Origin: Bacillus changyiensis
Lineage (GTDB): Bacteria; Bacillota; Bacilli; Bacillales; Bacillaceae
Length of the DNA stretch: 64,000 nt
NCBI RefSeq assembly: GCF_027706145.1
Contig: NZ_JAQFWW010000001.1
Coordinates: 1-64,000, forward strand
Direction: 5' to 3'
The notes beneath the pieces are model-generated. The model was given only the letters and a program-made list of their open reading frames with translations, did no database searches and was not told the DNA's origin. Shown piece after piece: positions 1-6,402 of the stretch. Made by a program: the position numbers and the translations under genes. Each line of letters starts with the position of its first letter. Position 1 is the stretch's first letter.

Positions 1-207
1 TGTTTCACCTCAATATAAGGAATTATACAGATTTAACCACTGAATTTTTTTCCATACCTTTAATCATAAAAAAGAAGTGAAGTGAGTGAAATAGTGATAT
101 AGAACTGTTTTTTATAGGTATCCGCATTCATAGTTATTAAAATAGTCCCATTTTTTCTGGTGATCACCTTGAATAATAGGGGTTGAAGAAAATCACAAAA
201 CACAAAA

Positions 208-250
208 CGAACAAACATTCGTATTATGATTGTATCAGGAACGCACGTTC
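208..250. promoter_or_regulatory. Two LexA-type (SOS) boxes before the WYL-like gene
   Basis: GAACgcacGTTC at 239-250 is a perfect match to the Bacillus LexA core GAAC-N4-GTTC, and its spacer GCAC fits the RNRY preference. A second near-palindrome, CGAACAAACATTCG at 208-221, has one mismatch. The pair lies 34-76 bases before the ATG at 284, with a TATTAT hexamer at 222-227 between them. Repression by LexA is inferred. Confidence 0.7.
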
Positions 251-283
251 TGGTGAAATGAAATAATAAAGGAGGAGAAACAC

Positions 284-511
284 ATGGATACGATGTTAAA
301 ACGTTCATTAAAAGAAAAGACAGTTTTAGATATGATTTATATGAGAAGAGACGGTCGAATTTCAAAAAGGTCAATCATTATTCATCAAATCAATGAGGGT
401 TATATACGAGCTTATTGTTTTAAAAGCCGACAAACAAAAACGTTTACAAGAGAAAATATCCACGCTGTTTCTCCTGCGGATCATAAAAAAGTTGTTTGGA
501 GAGTTTCCTAG
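284..511 (+). CDS. Small WYL-like protein of mobile elements, probably SOS-controlled
   Basis: A 75-residue basic protein with the pattern IYMRRDGRISKR, then YIRAYCFKSRQTKTF, then ENIHAVSP. This resembles the short stand-alone WYL-type proteins found beside Y-family polymerase and YolD-type genes in Bacillus prophages and elements; WYL domains bind ligands or nucleic acid in transcription control. No helix-turn-helix is visible, so it is either a minimal WYL domain or a relative. The start is well set: GGAGGAG stands 7-8 bases before the ATG. Two LexA-type boxes upstream suggest expression after DNA damage. Exact role unknown. Confidence 0.6.
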   Translation: MDTMLKRSLKEKTVLDMIYMRRDGRISKRSIIIHQINEGYIRAYCFKSRQTKTFTRENIHAVSPADHKKVVWRVS

Positions 512-610
512 GAGTAGGATGATCACTTACTTGAAAAGCTGATTTTGGCGCTATTTTATGCAAAAAAATGTTTCTTATAAAAATAAATCCTAAAGAAATT
601 GCATAAACTA

Positions 611-645
611 AAAAAGACCCGACTGCTGGTATAGTCAAGTCTTTC
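611..645 (-). terminator. Imperfect hairpin with T-run on the minus strand
   Basis: AAAGAC/GTCTTT and GACT/AGTC arms pair with a small internal loop; read on the minus strand the hairpin is followed by a T-run. It could end transcripts from the secreted-protein gene at 781-1365, about 140 bases upstream of it. The 512-780 stretch otherwise holds nothing recognised. Confidence 0.45.
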
Positions 646-780
646 ATATAAAGGTGGCCGATCAAAGAGTTGGCTCATATATGAAAATATAAATATACTT
701 CTCTCTCAAACTTCAAAGGCAAAAATTAAAGCTATTGAAGTAACAAAAAGGCTCTCAAAACGAAGGGTCATTACTTCTAA

Positions 781-1365
781 TTATCCATTTCCCCATCCAT
801 CTTCTCTAATTACTTTCCTGCTAATGATGGCTGTTTTTCCATTTCGACGAATATATTCAGTTGTGCGGATATCGTAAATGTATTTTTTCTTATTAACCCA
901 TTTCATTTCTTTTTTAAAGCGTAGTTTTTCTCCTGGAAGAGCGTTTGGAACTGCGGTGACAGCAACACCAAGAACACCCGCAAGTATGCTTGTTAAGGTT
1001 CTACCCCAACCAAGAATTGAAGTAATCATGAAAATATAGGCTCCATGTGCATAAAAATCAGCTCTTGTTAAAGTTTTAGAACCAGTTAGTATTGTTTTCC
1101 ATTTTGCTTGTGTGTTAGCATTATCAGGAAAAAGAACGCTTTCGTCTTTATCCTCAAAGCCTGTAACAATACTAAAATCGTTAATGCCAGCATTACGTAG
1201 CTTGTCTATCTCCTTTTCTACAACCTGTTTATCTAAATCAGCATCTGATAATTGCTCTTGTTGTTGTTCATAGTCTCTTTCAGAGGCTAAAGCGTCTGAA
1301 AAAGGTATTAAAACTGTTAATCCCAAAATCATTACTAATGTAAGCAACAAGGATTTTTTAACCAA
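781..1365 (-). CDS. Secreted protein of unknown function, mobile-element cargo
   Basis: A 194-residue protein not recognised from any family. Residues 1-27 form a clear signal peptide (KK, then a long Leu/Ile/Val core, then a DALAS-type cleavage region). About residues 30-60 are acidic and probably helical. Residues ~107-140 are long, hydrophobic and rich in Gly/Ala/Val. The tail of ~50 residues is basic and aromatic (KKKYIYDIRTTEYIRRNGK). The TTG start is supported by AAGGAG seven bases upstream. A SigA-like promoter lies at 1396-1424. Signal peptide plus hydrophobic segment plus cationic tail would fit a secreted membrane-active peptide or toxin, but this is only inference. Confidence 0.65.
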   Translation of the reverse strand: MVKKSLLLTLVMILGLTVLIPFSDALASERDYEQQQEQLSDADLDKQVVEKEIDKLRNAGINDFSIVTGFEDKDESVLFPDNANTQAKWKTILTGSKTLTRADFYAHGAYIFMITSILGWGRTLTSILAGVLGVAVTAVPNALPGEKLRFKKEMKWVNKKKYIYDIRTTEYIRRNGKTAIISRKVIREDGWGNG

Positions 1366-1395
1366 ATCATCACTCCTTTTGACTCTTTTAAAAAT

Positions 1396-1424
1396 ATTGT
1401 AAACGATATATTATGCTAAGTAAA
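1396..1424 (-). promoter_or_regulatory. SigA-type promoter of the secreted-protein gene
   Basis: On the minus strand TTTACT (1419-1424) and TACAAT (1396-1401) are separated by 17 bases, 31 bases ahead of the TTG start at 1365. Confidence 0.5.
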
Positions 1425-1448
1425 GAATAAAATGGAGGTTATGGTAAA

Positions 1449-1655
1449 ATGAGTAAATTTTTAAGGCGTATTAATTCATTTTTTTTATTGGGAACAATCT
1501 TTTTTTGTGGTGTTTTTTTCGTCTACAAAGTTAAGGGGATAGAGTTAATTGGCTTCCTATACGTTGGCATCATCTTTTTGATATCGCTCATAACAACCTC
1601 CGTTATGTTAGTAATGAAAAAAAGAAAAAGTACTGATGAAAATAAACAGGCGTAG
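1449..1655 (+). CDS. Small two-span membrane protein, divergent to the secreted protein
   Basis: A 68-residue protein with two predicted membrane segments (about 11-28 and 32-55), a basic N-terminus (MSKFLRRINS) and a charged C-terminal tail (KKRKSTDENKQ). GGAGG lies 10 bases before the ATG. It is transcribed away from the secreted 194-aa protein with only 83 bases between the starts, a layout often seen for export/immunity pairs. No sequence family is recognised; immunity or holin-like roles are guesses. Confidence 0.55.
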   Translation: MSKFLRRINSFFLLGTIFFCGVFFVYKVKGIELIGFLYVGIIFLISLITTSVMLVMKKRKSTDENKQA

Positions 1656-1726
1656 TGCCTATTATTTACTCAACCTATATATAATTGTTTAAGGCGTGTG
1701 TGAAGTTCATTGAGATGATGATAAGG

Positions 1727-1738
1727 GAACGTACGTTC
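1727..1738. promoter_or_regulatory. Perfect LexA-type (SOS) box before the spoIVCA unit
   Basis: GAACGTACGTTC is a full palindrome matching GAAC-N4-GTTC, with spacer GTAC fitting RNRY. It lies 78 bases before the small ORF at 1816 and 172 bases before spoIVCA. A weak SigE-like pair (GAATAAT at 1749-1755, TGTACAAC at 1770-1777) follows it. Confidence 0.7.
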
Positions 1739-1815
1739 TTTTTTTCTAGAATAATCTACTTAGATCATCTGTACAACCTGCTAATTCATAAACATTTAGC
1801 AGGGGGGATGACACG

Positions 1816-2013
1816 ATGAAAATCAAGATCATTGAGGGGCCTCATGCTGACAAATGTATTAATGATTGCTATCATTATTTAATAAGTCTCTATAGAAAGG
1901 AGATACAGTGTGATAGCGATATATGTAAGGGTATCGACCGAGGAACAAGCGATCAAAGGGTCGAGTATCGACAGTCAAATAGAAGCTTGTCTGAAGAAGG
2001 CTGGGACGACTGA
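1816..2013 (+). CDS. Small ORF leading into and overlapping spoIVCA
   Basis: A 65-codon frame with a good ribosome binding site (AGGGGGG, about 9 bases before ATG). Its first ~31 residues (MKIKIIEGPHADK... to ...SLYRKEIQ) look like a real folded segment and recall short ORFs placed just before serine recombinases in Firmicute elements. The remaining ~34 residues are read through the start of spoIVCA in another frame (overlap about 100 bases) and are low-quality sequence. It may therefore be a leader peptide for translational coupling, or a gene cut by evolution of the recombinase start. Function unknown. Confidence 0.5.
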   Translation: MKIKIIEGPHADKCINDCYHYLISLYRKEIQCDSDICKGIDRGTSDQRVEYRQSNRSLSEEGWDD

Positions 2014-3412
2014 TGTATTAAAATATGCTGATGAAGGATATTCAGGTGAGTTGTTAGAACGTCCTGCTTTAAGTCGTTTACGTGAAGATGCTCGAAAAGG
2101 GTTAATAAATGAAGTGATTTGTTACGACCCAGACCGACTTTCACGAAAATTAATGAATCAGCTCATAATAGATGATGAACTAAGAAAGCAAAAAATCACT
2201 TTAACATTTGTGAATGGTGAATATGCAGATTCACCAGAAGGTCAGCTGTTTTTTTCTATGCGAGGAGCTATTTCAGAATTTGAGAAAGCGAAAATAAAAG
2301 AAAGAACATCGGCCGGCCGTCTTCAAAAAATAAAAAAGGGTATGATCATAAAAGATTCAGGTCTATTTGGATTGAAATTTATAAAAGAAAAAAGAACCCT
2401 TGAAATAATCGATGAAGAAGCAAAGATCATAAGAATGATTTTTGATTATTTTACGGATCATACTAGCCCCTTTTTCTCCCGAGTAAATGGAATAGCTTTA
2501 CACCTAACCGAATTAGGAATAAAAACCAAAAAAGGCGGAAAGGTCTGGCATAGGCAAGTGGTGCGCCAAATCCTTATGAACCCTGCTTACAAAGGTGAAT
2601 ATGAACAGTACAAATATGATACTGTAGGCAGTTATGTTTCGAAGCAAGCAGGAGGGAAAAGTCTTTTAAAGTTAAGACCGAAAGAAGAACGATATGTCAT
2701 CAACATTCCGCAAATCATTCCAACAGAACAATGGGATTATGCTCAAGAACTGTTAGGGGAGAGTAAAAGAAAGCATTTAAGCTATAGCCCACACCAATAT
2801 TTATTATCTGGTTTAGTGAGATGTGGTATATGTGGAAATACAATGACTGGTCGAAAAAGAAAGTCACATGGAAAAGACTACTACATTTATGATTGCCGGA
2901 AAAATTACGCTGGATCTAAAAACCGTGGGTGCGGCAAACAAATGTCTGAAAATAAACTGAATAATTATGTATGGAAAGAAGTTTATAGATTCATAACCAA
3001 TCCTGAAAAATATTCAGCTTTTAAAGAAGTAAATAAAACAAATCATCTTGCTGAAGAACTCGAATTTGTAAAAAAAGAAATCGAAAAAACTAAAAGAGGT
3101 CGACAACGTTTATTTACATTAATCAGCCTGAGTGAAGATGACGAAATAAATATAGAAGAAATTAAGGGTCAAATCGTTGAACTTCAAAAAAAGCAAAATC
3201 ATCTTACAAACCAACTGAACGAAATAGAGTCCAAAATGAAAGATGCTCAACATTCAAAGTTAAGTGATAATGCTTTGAAAAGGGCAATTGATTATTTTAA
3301 TCATATTGGAGCCGACAACTTAACTTCCGAAGACAAAAAAGCGATCATCAACTTTCTGGTCAAAGAGATCGTTATCGTTGATTCTGACAAAGTGGATATT
3401 GAGACATATTAA
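1910..3412 (+). CDS. spoIVCA: Site-specific large serine recombinase for sigK rearrangement
   Basis: A 500-residue recombinase of the family length. The resolvase catalytic domain begins at the start (YVRVSTEEQ, nucleophile Ser9) and includes DRLSRK and EFEKAKIKERT. A recombinase domain follows (~165-270). A zinc ribbon comes next (CGICGNTMTG ... YDCRKN ... GCGKQ, ~305-345), then a coiled coil (~375-460) and a C-terminal segment ending VDIETY. The GTG start has AAAGGAGAT six bases upstream. It converges on truncated sigK and closely resembles remembered SpoIVCA, so it should excise the element in the mother cell during sporulation. The upstream LexA-type box is unusual for this role. Confidence 0.9.
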   Translation: MIAIYVRVSTEEQAIKGSSIDSQIEACLKKAGTTDVLKYADEGYSGELLERPALSRLREDARKGLINEVICYDPDRLSRKLMNQLIIDDELRKQKITLTFVNGEYADSPEGQLFFSMRGAISEFEKAKIKERTSAGRLQKIKKGMIIKDSGLFGLKFIKEKRTLEIIDEEAKIIRMIFDYFTDHTSPFFSRVNGIALHLTELGIKTKKGGKVWHRQVVRQILMNPAYKGEYEQYKYDTVGSYVSKQAGGKSLLKLRPKEERYVINIPQIIPTEQWDYAQELLGESKRKHLSYSPHQYLLSGLVRCGICGNTMTGRKRKSHGKDYYIYDCRKNYAGSKNRGCGKQMSENKLNNYVWKEVYRFITNPEKYSAFKEVNKTNHLAEELEFVKKEIEKTKRGRQRLFTLISLSEDDEINIEEIKGQIVELQKKQNHLTNQLNEIESKMKDAQHSKLSDNALKRAIDYFNHIGADNLTSEDKKAIINFLVKEIVIVDSDKVDIETY

Positions 3413-3442
3413 AGGGGATGTGCAGTATTTTGCACTCCCCTT
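3412..3442. terminator. Bidirectional terminator between spoIVCA and sigK
   Basis: AAGGGG and GTGCA pair with TGCAC and CCCCTT around a short loop. The hairpin fills the 28-base gap between the two convergent genes and touches both stop codons. Confidence 0.6.
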
Positions 3443-3794
3443 ACGTCATTAATATCTCATTTTCAATACACCGTGCCGCATATGTGGCGAGCTTTGTTCC
3501 TTTGCCCGCAGAGTAGCTCTCGATCGCTTTGATCAGTCCGATTGTTCCAATGGAAATCAAGTCTTCCGAATCTTCGCCTGTGTTTTCAAATTTTTTGACG
3601 ATGTGGGCGACTAAGCGAAGATTGTGCTCAATTAGCATATTTCTCGCATGTTCATTCCCTTCAGCCATTAATTCTAAATACTTTTTTTCTTCAGTGCTTG
3701 AGAGTGGTTGTGGAAAGGCATTGTTTTTCACATATGATACTAAAAAAACAAGTTCCTTGATGACATACCCGAGCGCTGCAAAAACACCTGTCAT
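3441..3794 (-). CDS. sigK: N-terminal half of pro-sigma-K (spoIVCB), interrupted by the element
   Basis: A 117-residue 5' part of the late mother-cell sigma factor. The first 20 residues are the membrane pro-sequence ([20 protein letters not shown]), which in B. subtilis is removed by SpoIVFB before Tyr21. Region 2 follows ([46 protein letters not shown]). Homology stops at ILM, followed by a junction-made Thr and stop; regions 3-4 are missing and expected at the far end of the element. The ATG at 3794 is preferred over upstream GTG codons because GGAGGTG lies six bases before it. Confidence 0.92.
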   Translation of the reverse strand: MTGVFAALGYVIKELVFLVSYVKNNAFPQPLSSTEEKKYLELMAEGNEHARNMLIEHNLRLVAHIVKKFENTGEDSEDLISIGTIGLIKAIESYSAGKGTKLATYAARCIENEILMT

Positions 3795-3811
3795 TATCGG
3801 CACCTCCACAA

Positions 3812-3847
3812 AATGTATGTAGGCAAAAGCCTATATGTAAATGTATG
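3812..3847 (-). promoter_or_regulatory. Candidate sigma-E/K promoter region of sigK
   Basis: The minus strand carries CATACATT twice (3812-3819 and 3840-3847), matching the SigE -10 consensus CATACAHT. No good -35 is visible for either. A perfect inverted repeat TAGGC-AAAA-GCCTA (3820-3833) sits between them. SigE then SigK transcription is known for B. subtilis sigK; assignment here is inferred. Confidence 0.35.
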
Positions 3848-4020
3848 TGGAAAGAAGGCTGTCTGTGTCTGTACGTGATAAAAATACCGTAAGAGGTGAG
3901 AGCTGTGAATAATGTCATGAGGTGTCATTCGTTTTGACGGAGGAATAGTCAAAGACCTAGCCACACTCCTTGTTGATTTCATATGTTGTTATTACAATTG
4001 TCTAAAGGAGGGAGGACGCT

Positions 4021-4146
4021 ATGACTTGGAGTTATCCATATGATTCTGGGAGAGCATACGGTTATGCATTTATTGTTGTTTTGGTGGTTGTCCTGCTTGT
4101 TGTCGGCGGGTTTTACTGGTTGGGGCCTTACGGGTTCCTAAAATAA
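4021..4146 (+). CDS. Small YjcZ-like sporulation membrane peptide
   Basis: A 41-residue peptide starting MTWSYPYDSGRAYGY, followed by a single membrane segment (FIVVLVVVLLVVGGFYW) and a short LGPYGFLK tail. The Tyr/Gly-rich head plus one Val/Leu/Ile-rich span is typical of the YjcZ/YrzQ-like small spore proteins of Bacillus. AAAGGAGGGAGG provides a strong ribosome binding site. A rho-independent terminator follows directly, so it is a single-gene unit. It lies next to sigK, outside the element; late mother-cell expression is likely but no clear promoter was found. Confidence 0.7.
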   Translation: MTWSYPYDSGRAYGYAFIVVLVVVLLVVGGFYWLGPYGFLK

Positions 4147-4147
4147 G

Positions 4148-4172
4148 CACCTCTTGAAAAGGAGGTGTTTTT
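4148..4172 (+). terminator. Terminator after the YjcZ-like gene
   Basis: CACCTCTT / AAGGAGGTG hairpin followed by TTTTT. Confidence 0.8.
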
Positions 4173-4259
4173 CATGAAAACAGTAGTAAGCGTAGGGTTC
4201 AAGTGATATAATATCAACCTAAGTGAAAAAAAGTTCAAGGAACGCCCGGAAGTCTTTGA

Positions 4260-4418
4260 CTATGAAGAGATGGAAAGTAGATGACCGAGCGACCTTCTTT
4301 TAATTTCGATTTCAATCAGCTCAATGAATTCGCGATTTAAATTCATCTCGTTTGCTTTAATGTATGATTCTATTAAAAGTTCATCAGACAGCTTTTTCAT
4401 ACTAGATACCCAATGAAT
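4260..4418 (-). CDS. sda: Sda, checkpoint inhibitor of the sporulation kinase KinA
   Basis: The conserved 46-residue helical-hairpin core begins at ATG 4400 ([13 protein letters not shown] ... [13 protein letters not shown] ... [12 protein letters not shown]). Sda blocks KinA when DNA is damaged or replication has just begun, and is then degraded through its SS tail. The only good ribosome binding site, GGAGGTG, stands 7 bases before an in-frame ATT at 4418, which would add HWVSS ahead of Met and give 52 residues. ATG 4400 has no nearby ribosome binding site. The longer ATT-start form is reported here; the shorter form is possible. Confidence 0.85.
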   Translation of the reverse strand: MHWVSSMKKLSDELLIESYIKANEMNLNREFIELIEIEIKRRSLGHLLSISS

Positions 4419-4531
4419 GGGAAGGCACCTCCTCATATAAAATTGGAATGATTTGTTTAGAATCATCATAAAATGTTAAGTTATGTGGTCTTTGTTTGGA
4501 GTATCTATAATCTATCATGAATGCCGAGTAA

Positions 4532-4543
4532 GAACAATCGTTC
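4532..4543. promoter_or_regulatory. LexA-type box in the sda promoter
   Basis: GAACAATCGTTC matches GAAC-N4-GTTC perfectly. On the minus strand it overlaps possible -35 hexamers (TTGTTC, TTACTC) of the sda promoter, with TAGATT/TATAGA further down, so it is placed for repression. It is two bases from a perfect DnaA box. Confidence 0.6.
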
Positions 4544-4545
4544 TG

Positions 4546-4645
4546 TTATCCACATCTAAAAGTGGATAAGTTGTGGGTATCATGTTTATAATTTAATAAA
4601 AGGTAGATGAAATAAGAGTGGATAATGTGTGTAATTTTATCCACA
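4546..4645. promoter_or_regulatory. Cluster of four DnaA boxes between sda and yqeG
   Basis: Perfect TTATCCACA at 4546-4554 (+) and 4637-4645 (+); TTATCCACT on the minus strand at 4561-4569 and 4617-4625; a weaker two-mismatch site at 4572-4580 (-). They form two inverted pairs. DnaA control of sda is established in B. subtilis. The last box overlaps the expected -35 area of a TATTAT (4661-4666) ahead of yqeG. Confidence 0.8.
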
Positions 4646-4762
4646 CCTGTTGAACGATCCTATTATATGTCGAAAACTTTTCAAATAGGTGATGTATTAA
4701 GACACTTTTAGATTGAATTCGACACGATCAAAAAGAAACAGATTAGAGAAAGGGTGCGACTT

Positions 4763-5281
4763 GTGTTAAAAAAGTTTTTTTTACCCGATGAATTTGTAAA
4801 AAACATCTTTCATATTACTCCTGAAAAACTGAAGAAGCGAAATGTAAAGGGGATCATTACAGATCTGGATAATACACTGGTCGAATGGGACAGGCCAAGT
4901 GCGACTCCCCGACTTATTGAATGGTTTGAGGAAATGAAGGAAAACGATATTAAAGTAACGATTGTCTCCAATAACAACGAAAAACGTGTCAAGATTTTTT
5001 CTGAACCACTACATATTCCGTTTATCTATAAAGCGAAAAAACCGATGGGTAGGGCTTTTAGAAAAGCTGTGAAAGATATGAACTTAAATAAAGAAGATGT
5101 TGTTGTAATAGGTGATCAGTTAATGACCGATGTACTTGGAGGAAATCGTAATGGTTTTCACACCATATTGGTTGTACCTGTTGCATCATCAGACGGCTTC
5201 TTTACCCGTTTTAACCGGCAGGTTGAGCGCAGAATTTTGAACGCCTTAAAACGGCAAGGCCATATTCAGTGGGAGGATTAA
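4763..5281 (+). CDS. yqeG: YqeG, HAD-superfamily phosphatase
   Basis: A 172-residue HAD IIIA-type phosphatase. Motif I DLDNT has the nucleophile Asp34 and Asp36; motif II VSNNNE and motif III KKPMG ... GDQLMTDV are present. Length and sequence match the YqeG family. The GTG at 4763 (product MLKKFFLPDEF) is chosen over an upstream GTG because the family starts there and GAAAGGGTG precedes it. First gene of the yqeG-to-yqeM run; only 3 bases separate it from yqeH. Substrate unknown. Confidence 0.92.
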   Translation: MLKKFFLPDEFVKNIFHITPEKLKKRNVKGIITDLDNTLVEWDRPSATPRLIEWFEEMKENDIKVTIVSNNNEKRVKIFSEPLHIPFIYKAKKPMGRAFRKAVKDMNLNKEDVVVIGDQLMTDVLGGNRNGFHTILVVPVASSDGFFTRFNRQVERRILNALKRQGHIQWED

Positions 5282-5284
5282 AGA

Positions 5285-6385
5285 ATGGAAAAGGTCGTTT
5301 GTATCGGATGTGGTATCACAATCCAAACGGAAAACAAACATGAACTGGGTTATGCCCCTGAAAGCTCTCTGCTAAAAGATGATGTTATCTGCCAGCGTTG
5401 CTTTAGATTGAAAAATTATAACGAGATTCAGGATGTCTCCTTAACAGATGATGACTTTTTGAAGATTCTTCATGGTATAGGGGAAACTGATTCACTCATT
5501 GTTAAAATTGTCGATATCTTTGATTTTAACGGAAGCTGGATTAACGGTCTCAATCGTTTTGTCGGAGGCAATCCGATTTTATTAATAGGAAATAAAGCAG
5601 ACATTCTTCCTAAATCATTAAAACGGGAGCGGCTTATTCAGTGGATGAAGCGTGAGGCAAAAGAGCTCGGTTTAAAACCGATTGATGTCTTGCTTGTCAG
5701 TGCTGGACGTGGGCAAGGAATGAAAGAAGCGATTGAAACAATTGAGAATTACAGACAGGGCAAAGATGTTTATGTCGTTGGCTGTACAAATGTAGGGAAA
5801 TCAACTTTTATTAACCGTATTATTAAAGAAGTGTCTGGAGAAGAAGATATTATTACAACATCTCAGTATCCAGGAACAACGCTAGATGCCATTGAAATTC
5901 CGCTTGATGATGGTTCGTCGATGTTTGATACACCAGGCATCATTAACCATCATCAGATGGCACATTATGTTGCCAAACACGATTTGAAAATCTTGACGCC
6001 TAAAAAAGAATTAAAGCCCCGCACATTTCAGTTAAATGAACAGCAAACCTTATTTTTCGGGGGGCTATCCCGGTTTGATTATTTATCTGGAGGCAGATCA
6101 GCGTTTGTCTGTTATATACCCAATGCATTAAACATTCACCGGACAAAACTTGAAAATGCGGATCAACTTTATGAAAAGCACGCGGGAGAATTATTGGCTC
6201 CTCCTGCAAAAGAAGAACTTGAAACATTTCCAGAACTGATGAAACACACGTTTACTATAAAGGAGCCAAAAACAGATGTTGTGTTTTCAGGGTTAGGTTG
6301 GGTTACTGTTCAAGAAGCAAATCAAAGAGTTGCTGCTTATGCACCTAAGGGTGTTCATGTGTTTTTACGCCGTTCGTTAATTTAA
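5285..6385 (+). CDS. yqeH: YqeH, circularly permuted GTPase for 30S ribosome assembly
   Basis: A 366-residue GTPase. An N-terminal zinc finger (Cys6, Cys9, Cys36, Cys39) precedes a GTPase domain with permuted motif order: NKAD (G4, ~103) comes before the P-loop GCTNVGKST (~166-174), a TTxxPGTT switch and DTPG (~218). A C-terminal RNA-binding part follows. YqeH is needed for 16S rRNA maturation and 30S assembly in B. subtilis. It is translated directly behind yqeG and followed 17 bases later by aroE. Confidence 0.94.
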   Translation: MEKVVCIGCGITIQTENKHELGYAPESSLLKDDVICQRCFRLKNYNEIQDVSLTDDDFLKILHGIGETDSLIVKIVDIFDFNGSWINGLNRFVGGNPILLIGNKADILPKSLKRERLIQWMKREAKELGLKPIDVLLVSAGRGQGMKEAIETIENYRQGKDVYVVGCTNVGKSTFINRIIKEVSGEEDIITTSQYPGTTLDAIEIPLDDGSSMFDTPGIINHHQMAHYVAKHDLKILTPKKELKPRTFQLNEQQTLFFGGLSRFDYLSGGRSAFVCYIPNALNIHRTKLENADQLYEKHAGELLAPPAKEELETFPELMKHTFTIKEPKTDVVFSGLGWVTVQEANQRVAAYAPKGVHVFLRRSLI

Positions 6386-6402
6386 GTGCGAGGGGGAGAG
6401 TC

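Larger units (their letters stand above)
1..3461. mobile_element. Right-hand end of a skin-like sigK-intervening element (left end outside window)
   Basis: The sequence shows a SpoIVCA-type large serine recombinase (1910-3412) facing a sigK reading frame that stops abruptly after the residues IENEILM plus one extra Thr. In B. subtilis the same arrangement marks the end of the 48-kb skin prophage remnant, which is excised in the mother cell to rebuild sigK. The pentamer AATGA (the B. subtilis crossover core) occurs on the minus strand at 3457-3461 and again at 3446-3450, so the junction is probably between these points. Element length and the other half of sigK cannot be seen here. Confidence 0.85.

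Noticed and set aside
1-207. Possible gene at the left window edge
   Set aside because: No frame with a ribosome binding site or recognisable protein; the minus-strand ORF at 60-374 is Phe/Leu-rich noise overlapping a real gene.
444-665. Minus-strand ORF with a hydrophobic middle opposite the WYL-like gene
   Set aside because: Overlaps a better supported gene, has no good ribosome binding site and crosses a hairpin; treated as a shadow.
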